Source: a virus. Taken from it: a DNA stretch of 30,192 nt. Below are positions 21,403-29,206 of this stretch, piece after piece. A program made the translations under genes and the position numbers. Position 1 is the first letter of the stretch. Every line of letters begins with the position of its first letter. Under the pieces are notes generated by a model that saw only the letters and a program-made list of their open reading frames with translations, had not been told where the DNA came from and did no database searches. The DNA lies in IMG/VR virus record IMGVR_UViG_3300037233_000055, positions 1-30,192 of that record. One strand, 5' to 3'.

Positions 21403-22188
21403 TTGGCGAATCCAGTAGTAAACATTCCGCCGACCGGACCTGCCAACACGGGCCAATATGGCACGGCCGCCGGTCCGCAGAACCCGTACCAAAACGCTCC
21501 GGGCAACATCGGCGCGTACATCAACGCAAAAGCGCACGGTGCGGTCAAGGCATGGGGCTTCGGCCAGCTTGCGACCGTCCCGATGGTGGTCGACGGCGTG
21601 CTTGGTGCCGGTCTTACTGGCTCCGCGGTATCCGGATCGATCATCCTGCCGCAGTATTGCAAGATTCCAAAGGTCGCGATCGGCTTTGCGACCGCCGATC
21701 TTTTCAACGGAACCGAGACGCTCAACATCGTGGTCGAATCGGCCGGCGATTACAACCCGGCGATCATCGCGGGAACCGGCTATCCGAACGCCGCGATGGC
21801 GAACGGTTCGCCCCTCGGCGCCGGCAAAGGCTACGGTGTAACCTATACGCCGGGCATCGCGCAGACGACAGGACCTGGCGACAACTCGGGTTGGGCCGGT
21901 TATCCGGCGCAGTACGCCGCACCCGGAACCTGCCTCTTCGGAACCGACATTGGCATCGGACCCGTGTTTTTCACGAGCCCGTCCGCGGGTACGACCGCCG
22001 GCGGTTCGCAAGTTTTCCCGACGACCGAATGGGATACGGTTTACTGCCCCGGAACGATCCTGTCGCTGCGCGCGGTTACGACCGGCAGCACCGGCGACAT
22101 TACGGGCCTGGTCGTGACGCTGCTCATCCAAGTGCTCGACAAGTTTATCGGGAATCCAACTCGCCCGATTCCCTGTCTGACGTTCTAG
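21403..22188 (+). CDS. Structural protein after the major capsid, 261 residues
   Basis: TTG at 21403 is the likely start because AGGGGG lies four bases before it; a longer frame upstream would overlap the capsid gene. Beta-rich, glycine- and alanine-rich protein: GPANTGQYGTAAGPQNPYQN, VSGSIILPQYCKIPKVAIGF, ETLNIVVESAGDYNPAIIAG, TEWDTVYCPGTILSLRAVTT. Looks like a head decoration or coat-associated protein. No family recognised. Confidence 0.68.
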   Translation: MANPVVNIPPTGPANTGQYGTAAGPQNPYQNAPGNIGAYINAKAHGAVKAWGFGQLATVPMVVDGVLGAGLTGSAVSGSIILPQYCKIPKVAIGFATADLFNGTETLNIVVESAGDYNPAIIAGTGYPNAAMANGSPLGAGKGYGVTYTPGIAQTTGPGDNSGWAGYPAQYAAPGTCLFGTDIGIGPVFFTSPSAGTTAGGSQVFPTTEWDTVYCPGTILSLRAVTTGSTGDITGLVVTLLIQVLDKFIGNPTRPIPCLTF

Positions 22189-22192
22189 CCTG

Positions 22193-22717
22193 ATGGCCGG
22201 TTCTCGCCTAGCGGTCGTCGAAGTAGATCCGGTGACGACAACTAGCCATAACCGATTTTCTGAAGTCTTGAAACGCGCATGCAAAGCATGCGGCTCTGAG
22301 TTCGAGACGATTTACAAGAAAAAGGTCTACTGCACGAAAGCCTGCTATCTCGATTTTTGGTATGACCGCCTTGGCGGACGCAAGAAGGTCGCCGAGTTGG
22401 GCAAGAAACGGCGCACGGGTCCCAAAGCTGAGCAGTACCGAGCTCGCAAGCGTGTCAACTGGTTAAAACAAGCGTATGGTATAACGCTGGAGCAGTACAA
22501 AAACCTGTGCGAGATTCAGGAGGGATGCTGCGCTATTTGCGGCGTCGTTCCGAGCAAAGAACTGTTTCACGGTTTACACGTAGACCACGACCATTTGACC
22601 GGAAAAATACGCGGCCTTCTTTGCCGCTGGTGCAACTCGATGCTCGGAAGAGTTGAGGCCTGCCCATCCTGGCTATCAAAGGCAGAATCGTATCTCGCTG
22701 GCGAGGCGGAAGTTTAA
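22193..22717 (+). CDS. Endonuclease VII-family nuclease (inserted)
   Basis: A 174-residue nuclease with an N-terminal zinc ribbon (CKAC at 30-33, then YCTKAC to Cys51) and the endonuclease VII domain: YGITLEQYKNLCEIQEGCCA, ICGVVPSKELFHGLHVDHDH, then TGKIRGLLCRWCNSMLG. His132-His134 and Asn148 of the DHDH and CRWCN motifs fit the His-Me finger active site; the four cysteines bind zinc. In phages this family resolves branched DNA or acts as a homing nuclease. Sitting between capsid and structural genes suggests a mobile insertion. Confidence 0.87.
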   Translation: MAGSRLAVVEVDPVTTTSHNRFSEVLKRACKACGSEFETIYKKKVYCTKACYLDFWYDRLGGRKKVAELGKKRRTGPKAEQYRARKRVNWLKQAYGITLEQYKNLCEIQEGCCAICGVVPSKELFHGLHVDHDHLTGKIRGLLCRWCNSMLGRVEACPSWLSKAESYLAGEAEV

Positions 22718-23181
22718 TGGCGGGATCTGGGGCTGGCTTAAATTACGCGATCAAGATTCTGCTGAAGGCCGCTGCGGCGTCTTCGGCTGTTTACGATTCG
22801 GCCATATTGCACGGCCCGCTGCTGTGGGAAGCGGCCTTCTTCTCGAAGACGAGCTTTCAGATTTTAGCGCAAGCGGGAACCACGGACCCGCTTTCGGGGT
22901 GGAGCGTTGCGTGCTACGGAACGCACGACTACCGCGCTTACATAATGAACCAGGACCCGGTCGTCGATCCCGTTGCGTGCCCCGCAGGGTTCACGCTTCC
23001 CGATACGTCGTGGGTCGAGATCGCGCTTCCGCAAAGCGAGACAACTCCAACTTGGACGAACCCGATCGTTGCGTTCGGCGTCACGGCCTTCTCGCCCGAA
23101 CCGTGGGTCGCGGTCCGCGTCGTCGCAACGGCAGCCTCGGCGACCGGCGACATAGCGATCACCTGCACCCGTATCCCGTAA
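22717..23181 (+). CDS. Structural-module protein, 154 residues
   Basis: ATG in a TAATG junction with the nuclease gene. Beta-rich: SAILHGPLLWEAAFFSKTSF, LSGWSVACYGTHDYRAYIMN, PEPWVAVRVVATAASATGDI. The layout suggests a small virion protein such as a decoration or head-completion factor. No family recognised. Confidence 0.62.
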   Translation: MAGSGAGLNYAIKILLKAAAASSAVYDSAILHGPLLWEAAFFSKTSFQILAQAGTTDPLSGWSVACYGTHDYRAYIMNQDPVVDPVACPAGFTLPDTSWVEIALPQSETTPTWTNPIVAFGVTAFSPEPWVAVRVVATAASATGDIAITCTRIP

Positions 23182-23205
23182 GTGTTTACGACAAGGAGTT
23201 CAAAA

Positions 23206-23475
23206 GTGGCCGCAACCAAGAAAACCAAGAAGCCCTCGATGCCCAAAGCGCACAAGCCCGCCGGCGGAAAGTCCGCGCGTGGCGTCAAGTTCGGCGGCCG
23301 CAAAGGCGGCATGAAGAAGGGCGGCATGAAGAAGACGTCGCGCAAGAAGGGCGGATCGAAGAAGATGCCGTTCGGGGCGACCAAGGCTCCCGGCGCGCGC
23401 AAGTCGCAACCGGCGATGAAAAAGGCCATGGGTGGCAAGATGGCCGGCATGAAAAAGAGTCGCAAGAAGAAGTAA
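23206..23475 (+). CDS. Lysine- and glycine-rich protein, 89 residues
   Basis: GTG at 23206 has AAGGAG seven bases upstream; the longer frame from 23182 lacks one. Repeats of KGGMKKGGMKK, SRKKGGSKKMPFGA and KKAMGGKMAGMKKS dominate. No hydrophobic core; probably disordered and nucleic-acid or virion bound. Third lysine-rich protein in the late region. Joined to the next gene by TAATG. Confidence 0.62.
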   Translation: MAATKKTKKPSMPKAHKPAGGKSARGVKFGGRKGGMKKGGMKKTSRKKGGSKKMPFGATKAPGARKSQPAMKKAMGGKMAGMKKSRKKK

Positions 23476-23594
23476 TGAAGGGTTGCGCTTTCGTCTACGA
23501 CGATGAGCCTTCTCCGGGATATTGCGGCTTACCTAAGCGCGATCACCCGGTTCTAAAGTCGCACGCCCACTACGTTCCAAAGAAGACGCAATGA
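23475..23594 (+). CDS. Cysteine/histidine micro-protein, 39 residues
   Basis: ATG in a TAATG junction and a stop overlapping the next ATG (ATGA). MKGCAFVYDDEP is followed by GYCGLPKRDHPVLKSHAHYV, a C...C...H...H set that resembles a tiny zinc finger. It lies in a longer chance open frame, but only this end is coding. Confidence 0.5.
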   Translation: MKGCAFVYDDEPSPGYCGLPKRDHPVLKSHAHYVPKKTQ

Positions 23595-24154
23595 TCCACC
23601 TCGTAGCGCCCCGTAGCCAAAACACGCTGAAGGTTTTCACGCGCGACGGGTCACTATGGAAGTATTTTGAGTGCGGAACAGATGCGTGGGGGAACCATGG
23701 GGTGGGAGACGGCGGCGATCCATTACCGCCGTGGGGTTTTTCATGTTGGATGCCGATTGGGCACTACATTCTCGGTCCCGTTGACGTATTTGACACGCCG
23801 ATCGACAGCGAAGGCTATGGGCAAATCCCGGTGCTCGACGTCGACGCCGGCACTCTCGCAAAGCTCGTTCAAGGCGGATACGCGACGGTCAATGGCCTAA
23901 CGGCCGTCATCGGCGGACTCGAGGCGCCGCTCGCGCAGTTGTCGCAGTACGATCGCTCCGGCATAATGATTCACTGCGGAGGGAGTAACGCTCCCGACCC
24001 GCTGGCAGACAACCAGGGTCTCTATCGCACCTTCGGCTGTACGCGGATGCTCAACGCCGATTGGCGCGAGCTCGCAGCGTGGCTCCAACCGCTCGAAGCG
24101 GGAAACGTCATCGTTTATACGGCGCTGGAGACACCCGCAGACCTGGGGCAATAG
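23591..24154 (+). CDS. L,D-transpeptidase (YkuD)-like protein, unusual active site
   Basis: A 187-residue protein. Beta-rich start (NTLKVFTRDGSLWKYFEC) leads to GIMIHCGGS (His128) and, 19 residues later, RTFGCTRMLNADWREL (Cys150, Arg152), then VIVYTA. This is the YkuD pattern IHG...SHGCxR, where the cysteine performs transpeptidation or hydrolysis of peptidoglycan stems, but the histidine of SHGC is Phe148 here. ATG overlaps the preceding stop (ATGA). Phages use such folds as endolysin or tail-associated wall enzymes. The fold call is moderate; catalysis is uncertain because of the missing histidine. Confidence 0.6.
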   Translation: MIHLVAPRSQNTLKVFTRDGSLWKYFECGTDAWGNHGVGDGGDPLPPWGFSCWMPIGHYILGPVDVFDTPIDSEGYGQIPVLDVDAGTLAKLVQGGYATVNGLTAVIGGLEAPLAQLSQYDRSGIMIHCGGSNAPDPLADNQGLYRTFGCTRMLNADWRELAAWLQPLEAGNVIVYTALETPADLGQ

Positions 24155-24157
24155 CCC

Positions 24158-25057
24158 GTGCTTGTGGATCAAATAATTAAACCGGCCCGAACGCTGGCGA
24201 AGGACCCTGAACCGGGGACCTATTCGAACGATGCGCTCCTGGGGCAACTCGACCTCGTTTGCCTCGACGTTATTTCGAATATCAAGTTCCCGTTCGCGCG
24301 CATTAGTACGTCGACGATCGCCGGGCAGGGAGCGTATTTGCTTCCCGAGACCCCGATCGATGACGGCACCGGATGCGTATGGCTCAACGGCGCGCTTCTT
24401 ACGAAGACCGATATTGAGACGCTGCAGGGCCAGCAGATCGGGTACTACGATTCGACCGGGTTCGGTACTCCGAACGCCAACAGCGATGGCCCGACCGCGA
24501 ACGCGGGAATGTTCGTTCCATCGTGGACGGTGGCGCCGCCGACGACCTTTCCGATGCCGAACTACTCGAACCTCGTATCGTTCACGGCTCCTTGGTCGCC
24601 AGGCTGCAATCGTGGAAAGTACGCGATTCACGGCGGCGACCTCATCATCGTTCCGCCTCCGAACGCCTCGGCGCAACTCGATACGCACGGGAATCCGATT
24701 CCGAACCTCGTGGTCGATATGTGCATCAGTGACGCCTACGTCGGCCCGTACACTTGGAATGCTGCGACGGTGCAACCTCGCTGCCTCACGAACGTCGGAC
24801 AGCGTATTTGGTTTCCAAACAACTTTCTCAACCTGCTCGTCGCCGGGCTCGTCGACCGAATGCTGGCCGCCGACGACTCGGCCAACTCACGCACGCGAGA
24901 TTGGGCGGCCGAGCAGTACCGCGACCAAACGAACAAGATGCTTTTTTGGGCCAAGAGCTATCGGTCTTACGACCGAATAAACCTGCAGACGAATCGATCG
25001 CGTTACACCGGATCGCGGTGGCGTCGCAATACTCAATACGGCGGAGGATACCCTTAG
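24158..25057 (+). CDS. Probable head-tail adaptor or connector protein
   Basis: A 299-residue protein starting at GTG 24158. An N-terminal helical part (DQIIKPARTLAKDPEPGTYS, LLGQLDLVCLDVISNIKFPF) is followed by beta segments with AYLLPETPIDDGTGCVWLNG and a C-terminal helix (NLLVAGLVDRMLAADDSANS, AAEQYRDQTNKMLFWAKSYR) and an arginine-rich tail (RSRYTGSRWRRNTQYGGGYP). This order resembles phage adaptor proteins after the capsid. The match is by layout only. Confidence 0.5.
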   Translation: MLVDQIIKPARTLAKDPEPGTYSNDALLGQLDLVCLDVISNIKFPFARISTSTIAGQGAYLLPETPIDDGTGCVWLNGALLTKTDIETLQGQQIGYYDSTGFGTPNANSDGPTANAGMFVPSWTVAPPTTFPMPNYSNLVSFTAPWSPGCNRGKYAIHGGDLIIVPPPNASAQLDTHGNPIPNLVVDMCISDAYVGPYTWNAATVQPRCLTNVGQRIWFPNNFLNLLVAGLVDRMLAADDSANSRTRDWAAEQYRDQTNKMLFWAKSYRSYDRINLQTNRSRYTGSRWRRNTQYGGGYP

Positions 25058-26146
25058 ATGAAACGTCTTTTTACCGGCCTCATCGGGCTCGCGCTCTTAG
25101 TGACGCTGGTGAGCGTTCTCGGACCTTTTCGGCTCGTTGCTATCGGCGCTTCGCCGCTTCCAAGCGGGTGCTATACCGATTCGAGCGGCCTAGCTGTTTG
25201 CGGCCCGAATTACGCTGGACCCGGCGGAACTCCAGTGACGCCGAGCCCAATACCAAATGACACCGTCATGGGGAATATCAGCGGAGTTTCGGCGACCCCC
25301 GCGCCAGTCGGTGTAAGCGCATTATTCGATTCGATTTACGGTAGCACCCAAGGGGAAGTTCTCTATCGCGGAGCGTCGGCATGGCTTGCGCTTGCGCCCG
25401 GGACAGCTGGGCAGTTTCTCGAGAGCGGAGGCGCTGCCGCCAACCCATCTTGGGCCTCTGCTGGCGGCGGAGGTGGAATCGTACCTCAGCCAAGTCCAAC
25501 GAGCAGCGCAAATGTTGGGTACGTGTGGCTCACAAAGGGGCTCGTTATCGGGCCGACACCGAGCGCCGCGGCGACCTATGTGCCGCAGGCGTTACAACTC
25601 TCTACGCTATCTGGCCAATGCAATAACGGAACCGTATTTTGGGGAACTCAGGGCTCCGACCTTGGCGTCCTGGGGGACGTATTCGCATTCGATTGCAATC
25701 CGGCTGGAAGCGAGGAATTTTGGGGCGACCATAGTGGCAATATGGTTGCGCGCAACTCGGTTCTCGAGGCGAACGATGCCGGCAGCGGAGGCTTTATCTT
25801 TTACCAGGCGTCAACGGAATTTGACAACTGCGCGTGGGTAGGGCAGGGAGGGCAAGGAATTAAAGTATCGCAGCCAAGCGGGTCTGACCAATGCCCCGTT
25901 TCCTTTGCGGCGTCGCAAAACAAAGGACAGGTTAGCTGTACACTTTCAGCCCTCACATGCACAGCTACCGCAACGGTTATTTCTGGAATGGTATGCATTG
26001 CGGCATACGACGGGACGGCCACGACCGTCACGGCGGCGCTTCTCTTGCCGCTGGAGGTCAACGTTTCCGGTACGACGATGAGCGTTAAAATGCAAGGCGC
26101 TGCGACCGCAAGCGGTACGGCAGCGGCGGACTACCATTGTCACTAA
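25058..26146 (+). CDS. Exported or membrane-anchored fibre-like protein
   Basis: A 362-residue protein beginning ATG at 25058 with an N-terminal signal or anchor (RLFTGLIGLALLVTLVSVLG, then FRLVAIGAS). The middle has GTAGQFLESGGAAANPSWAS, a sequence type repeated in phage tail fibres. The C-terminal part is serine- and cysteine-rich (GQVSCTLSALTCTATATVIS). A signal peptide on a tail-fibre-like protein is unusual; a moron gene or a membrane-bound receptor block is possible. No family recognised. Confidence 0.6.
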   Translation: MKRLFTGLIGLALLVTLVSVLGPFRLVAIGASPLPSGCYTDSSGLAVCGPNYAGPGGTPVTPSPIPNDTVMGNISGVSATPAPVGVSALFDSIYGSTQGEVLYRGASAWLALAPGTAGQFLESGGAAANPSWASAGGGGGIVPQPSPTSSANVGYVWLTKGLVIGPTPSAAATYVPQALQLSTLSGQCNNGTVFWGTQGSDLGVLGDVFAFDCNPAGSEEFWGDHSGNMVARNSVLEANDAGSGGFIFYQASTEFDNCAWVGQGGQGIKVSQPSGSDQCPVSFAASQNKGQVSCTLSALTCTATATVISGMVCIAAYDGTATTVTAALLLPLEVNVSGTTMSVKMQGAATASGTAAADYHCH

Positions 26147-26239
26147 CAATACTTGGCTATATGGTTATCGCAGTAGCCTTCCCGCGGTTTCCGGTAACGG
26201 TGTGGCGTGCGGGCATCCGCAAGCCTGAGAAACCGATCA

Positions 26240-26530
26240 ATGTCGGATGAATCTGACGTTCCAGTTGCTGCGAAATACGATCGGAAATGGCATAGCCGCG
26301 TCGATCACACCCTCTTTGGATTCAAAAATGACGATAGCAATATATGGGTCGACGGTCTCCTTCAAAACCTCGCGGATATGCGGCGGCTCGAATCTATCTT
26401 TATTAAGATCGGCCTGCCGCTCATTGCAACCGGCGTCATCTCGGTGTTTCTAAACATGGTTCACAACTATAAACTCGTCAACACGTTCTCTGAGGCACTC
26501 GGTCACTTTGCGAAAGGATACCTCAAATGA
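26240..26530 (+). CDS. Holin-like membrane protein, 96 residues
   Basis: ATG at 26240 is chosen over a GTG 11 codons upstream. One membrane span is clear at about residues 57-75 (IGLPLIATGVISVFLNMV), preceded by an amphipathic helix (NIWVDGLLQNLADMRRLESI), the arrangement of several small holin-related and XhlA-like proteins. The stop overlaps the next ATG (ATGA). Function as a holin is plausible given the neighbouring membrane protein and the wall-enzyme-like gene upstream, but not proved. Confidence 0.58.
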   Translation: MSDESDVPVAAKYDRKWHSRVDHTLFGFKNDDSNIWVDGLLQNLADMRRLESIFIKIGLPLIATGVISVFLNMVHNYKLVNTFSEALGHFAKGYLK

Positions 26531-26826
26531 AGATTAGCTTACCCGCGCTCCTTGCCAAAATAGCAGGCGGGGCGCTCATCGGACTCGGCCCACTCCTTAG
26601 CCTTTTTTTCCCAAAGCAGGCGACCATTTTCAACGCGGCCTTCGGCTCGACCGGCATCGTGGTTCTCGTCGCCGGGCTCATCGTTCAATCCCTGCAGCCC
26701 GTCAATAAGCTCACCGACGACGCAATCGCCGTAAATTCGCAAGGCGTCAAGACCGGAGACAACGTAACTACCACAACGCTGGCGCCAATCCAGGCGCCCG
26801 CGCGCCGTCTAATAGGAGGCTCCTAA
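26527..26826 (+). CDS. Holin-like membrane protein, 99 residues
   Basis: ATG overlaps the previous stop (ATGA). Two hydrophobic stretches at about residues 12-30 (AGGALIGLGPLLSLFF) and 40-58 (STGIVVLVAGLIVQSLQP) are probable membrane spans; the tail (DDAIAVNSQGVKTGDN) is polar. Two-span layout and pairing with the membrane protein before it suggest a lysis pair. A GGAGG site for the next gene lies inside its end. Confidence 0.6.
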   Translation: MKISLPALLAKIAGGALIGLGPLLSLFFPKQATIFNAAFGSTGIVVLVAGLIVQSLQPVNKLTDDAIAVNSQGVKTGDNVTTTTLAPIQAPARRLIGGS

Positions 26827-26828
26827 CC

Positions 26829-27077
26829 ATGGCACCAGTTCCACAAACCCCCGAAGTTGCGACGACCGTCGCCACGCTCCAGAAAATCAGACCGACGATC
26901 TCGCCGATCTTGCAGAAGGTCCTCGATTTCCTCATTGGCATCCTAACCGGAGTCGGCGGAGACTTGAGCCTAAGCGGCAATTACAGCAAGTCCCAAACCG
27001 GCGACATTCTCGGGAACACCTACACGTTCACTGAGACGGTTGACGGCAGCGTCGACGTCAAGGCAGTTCCGAGCTAA
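26829..27077 (+). CDS. Hypothetical protein, 82 residues
   Basis: ATG at 26829 with AGGAGG twelve bases upstream, overlapping the end of the previous gene. A helix with some hydrophobicity (SPILQKVLDFLIGILTGVGG) is followed by a beta-rich half (GNYSKSQTGDILGNTYTFTE). May be a membrane-associated or virion protein. No family recognised. Confidence 0.58.
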   Translation: MAPVPQTPEVATTVATLQKIRPTISPILQKVLDFLIGILTGVGGDLSLSGNYSKSQTGDILGNTYTFTETVDGSVDVKAVPS

Positions 27078-27091
27078 AAAGGAGAACGCAC

Positions 27092-28174
27092 ATGGCAGCG
27101 CTGTTTAACTATAGTTGCAATAACATCGTCACGGCATCGCTGCCTGGCGCGTACGCAAGTATTTTCGGCTCGCCAACGGTTGGCTCGGGTGACGGCCCGC
27201 AGGGCATCAACACGATTCACTGCAACGGAAACACGGAAGGCGTGTACCTTCCTAACGTCGCTATCAACATCAATGGAAACGGGCTTATCCTGGGAGCCGG
27301 GTTTGACGTAACCGCCTTTGGAAGTGGCGGAACTGGCCTGTATTCGATCGGGTCTAATCTCGGATTAACCGCAGTTATTAGTTTGGTTCTAGGGGCGGAC
27401 GGCTCGCTGCAAATAGTTTCGACCAGTGGTAGCGGAAACCCGACTGTCTTGGCCTCGTCGGCGTCGGGTACATTTACGTTTGGAAATCGGCATGAAGTCG
27501 AGTTTATTATTTCGGCGTTTTCTAGCAGCGGCACGGCGACGGTTAACCTAGACGGAGTTCCCGTCACTAACCTTATTACCGTCGCAGTTTCAAACCTAGC
27601 CTCACTGCAAGATGGAGCAACGATCCATTCGGTTCTTGCTGGCTGCACCAACCAGGAAGTATCTTCGGGGTTTGCCGCTGAGTCAACGCCGATCGTTATG
27701 GACTCGACGTACGCCTTTGATACGTCTGGATCATTCTGCAACGCTCCAGTCGGTCCGGCGATTTCCGTTCCAATGATTCCAAACGGAGTCGGTCAGGAAT
27801 CATCATGGGCTCCGAACGGAGCCGCGCTCGGGTGGGAGTGTATTAGCGAGATTCCGCCCGACGGCGACACGACGTATATCAGCAGTGATACCCCTACGCA
27901 GGAAGAGGCGTGCGCGCTTTCTGCGCCAGTCGGCATCAGTGGAGTTTACTGCGTTTCGGTCATCGGCGATCAGCGCCAGGATACGTCGGGCGGCGGTCGC
28001 ACGATCGAGCTCGGGCTCGGCAACGGCACGACTCGCTCTTATGGAGGCGCGTGGGGGCTCGGTACGACGTACAAGATGAACACGACTCCGTTTAGCGAGA
28101 ATCCGTTTACGTCGTCGGCCTGGACGCTTGGCGCGATGACCGGGCTTCAAGTAGCGGCTTTGCTGGCTAGTTGA
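27092..28174 (+). CDS. Lectin-like virion structural protein, 360 residues
   Basis: ATG at 27092 has AAAAGGAG seven bases upstream. The protein is almost entirely beta-rich: VYLPNVAININGNGLILGAG, TGLYSIGSNLGLTAVISLVL, GNRHEVEFIISAFSSSGTAT, VNLDGVPVTNLITVAV, and ends FTSSAWTLGAMTGLQVAALL. The concanavalin-like strand pattern and the SAWTLGxMTGLQ end are typical of phage fibre or tail-spike-associated proteins that bind glycans. No catalytic residues identified. Confidence 0.62.
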   Translation: MAALFNYSCNNIVTASLPGAYASIFGSPTVGSGDGPQGINTIHCNGNTEGVYLPNVAININGNGLILGAGFDVTAFGSGGTGLYSIGSNLGLTAVISLVLGADGSLQIVSTSGSGNPTVLASSASGTFTFGNRHEVEFIISAFSSSGTATVNLDGVPVTNLITVAVSNLASLQDGATIHSVLAGCTNQEVSSGFAAESTPIVMDSTYAFDTSGSFCNAPVGPAISVPMIPNGVGQESSWAPNGAALGWECISEIPPDGDTTYISSDTPTQEEACALSAPVGISGVYCVSVIGDQRQDTSGGGRTIELGLGNGTTRSYGGAWGLGTTYKMNTTPFSENPFTSSAWTLGAMTGLQVAALLAS

Positions 28175-28175
28175 T

Positions 28176-28847
28176 ATGAGCGGCTTTGGCCGAATCACCC
28201 AAGAGACGATCGAGGTCCTTGGGCCGGACGAAGGCTTTGGCCGAATAACGCAGGAGACGGCCGAGGCGCTCGGGCCTTCGCCTTCAACCGCACGGATCAC
28301 GCAGCTTTACGCCGAGGTGCTCTCGTCGGTCGAAGCGAGCGCGCGCGTTACGCAACTCTACGCGGAGCCCCTTGGGCCGCCGACTCCACCCGACGTCTCG
28401 GCACGCATAACGCAGCTTATCGCGGAAGCTCTCGGCCCTCCGACGACGTTTGCGCGCATCACGCAGTTGGTTATCGAAGCACTTGGCCCGGTCGCAGCGG
28501 TGCCGTGCCTCATACCGTACCCGCTCATCTTTGTAGGCAACGTAAGCGGAGCGTTCTACGAAATGAAGGATATGGGCGCCGAGACTGTTCCTATTTCGAT
28601 TGCCGATTCGACGGTAGTCATTAACGATGCGAGCGTCGTAACGATTACGCAGTATCTCACTCAAGACGGCGGGTGGATAAACTGGAGTCCACAGGATGGA
28701 GCGCTACAGGTAGCGCTATCGAATGGCTTACCCGTGAGAACGCTTTGGGTCGTTACGAACCTCGCGCGTGCGATGCCGCCGCAGATCCAGGTCTATGCTT
28801 CTTCGCTCATCATGCCGCTATGGAAGCAGCTATGTTCTCCGGGGTAG
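28176..28847 (+). CDS. Protein with six 17-residue repeats, 223 residues
   Basis: Residues 3-106 are six copies of a repeat with core ARITQLxxEALGP: ITQ or VTQ at residues 7, 24, 41, 58, 78 and 95, so the period is 17 residues, with one spacing of 20. The C-terminal half (residues 108-223) is beta-rich: CLIPYPLIFVGNVSGAF, STVVINDASVVTITQYL, WINWSPQDGALQVALSNG and LPVRTLWVVTNLARA. Repeats of this sort (ARVSQLVVEVL type) occur in phage tail-region proteins. ATG at 28176, one base after the previous stop. The repeat predicts a fibrous or solenoid part; its ligand is unknown. Confidence 0.7.
   Translation: MSGFGRITQETIEVLGPDEGFGRITQETAEALGPSPSTARITQLYAEVLSSVEASARVTQLYAEPLGPPTPPDVSARITQLIAEALGPPTTFARITQLVIEALGPVAAVPCLIPYPLIFVGNVSGAFYEMKDMGAETVPISIADSTVVINDASVVTITQYLTQDGGWINWSPQDGALQVALSNGLPVRTLWVVTNLARAMPPQIQVYASSLIMPLWKQLCSPG
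28185..28495 (+). repeat. 51-base tandem repeat in the fibre-region gene
   Basis: The DNA encoding the six ITQ repeats recurs with a 51-base period (one 60-base step), with GGCCGAAT or CGCATNACGCAG-type conserved blocks and codon drift between copies. Protein repeats are better conserved than the DNA. Confidence 0.6.
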
Positions 28848-29206
28848 CGGATATGCTGGCGGCGCTCAAATCGCAGCCGCAGAATGGGCCGCTCTACACG
28901 CAGACGTTCCCGTGGGTTCCGAACGTCGGGCCGCTCGTGATTTCGTTTGCGGGCAATCAGCCGATCGGGGCGGTCTATATTTCGAAGGTTGACGTTCCGA
29001 TTGCGTTAAGCGCAGAACCGGTGCCGCCGCTCGGCAACCCGTTTTATACGGCTACGCCGCCCGACGGCGGGAACAACCCGCAGACGATTCCGCTTCCACC
29101 TGGAACGATACAGGTCACGCTTACGGCGACGAGCGCAGAGACGTACTATGTGGTCGCAACGTCGGGAATCGCCCGGCTTTTGATGGAAGGGAGTTCCTCG
29201 ACATGA
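28832..29206 (+). CDS. Tail-region protein, 124 residues
   Basis: The ATG at 28832 is preceded by GGAAG five bases upstream and overlaps the end of the repeat gene; ATG 28853 is an alternative. Beta-rich: QTFPWVPNVGPLVISFAGNQ, IGAVYISKVDVPIALSAEPV, QTIPLPPGTIQVTLTATSAE and TYYVVATSGIARLLMEG. Its strand layout resembles parts of the neighbours on both sides. The stop overlaps the next ATG (ATGA). Confidence 0.6.
   Translation: MFSGVADMLAALKSQPQNGPLYTQTFPWVPNVGPLVISFAGNQPIGAVYISKVDVPIALSAEPVPPLGNPFYTATPPDGGNNPQTIPLPPGTIQVTLTATSAETYYVVATSGIARLLMEGSSST

Noticed and set aside
21391-22284. 297-residue minus-strand frame opposite the post-capsid gene
   Set aside because: Arginine-rich shadow of a plus-strand gene; no motifs.
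22278-22293. GCATGC-AAA-GCATGC palindrome
   Set aside because: It lies in the zinc-ribbon codons of the nuclease (repeat Ala-Cys) and is explained by the protein sequence.
22653-23474. Long plus-strand open frame that leads into the 39-residue gene at 23475
   Set aside because: It runs across the endonuclease VII end, the 154-residue gene and the lysine-rich gene in another frame; composition is arginine-rich and shadow-like. Only the last 40 codons, with their own TAATG start, are kept.
23897-24775. 292-residue minus-strand frame opposite the adaptor gene
   Set aside because: Shadow frame rich in arginine and valine, with no supported start.
26161-26250. A 29-codon frame before the holin-like gene
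   Set aside because: No ribosome binding site and no motif; overlaps the next start by 11 bases.
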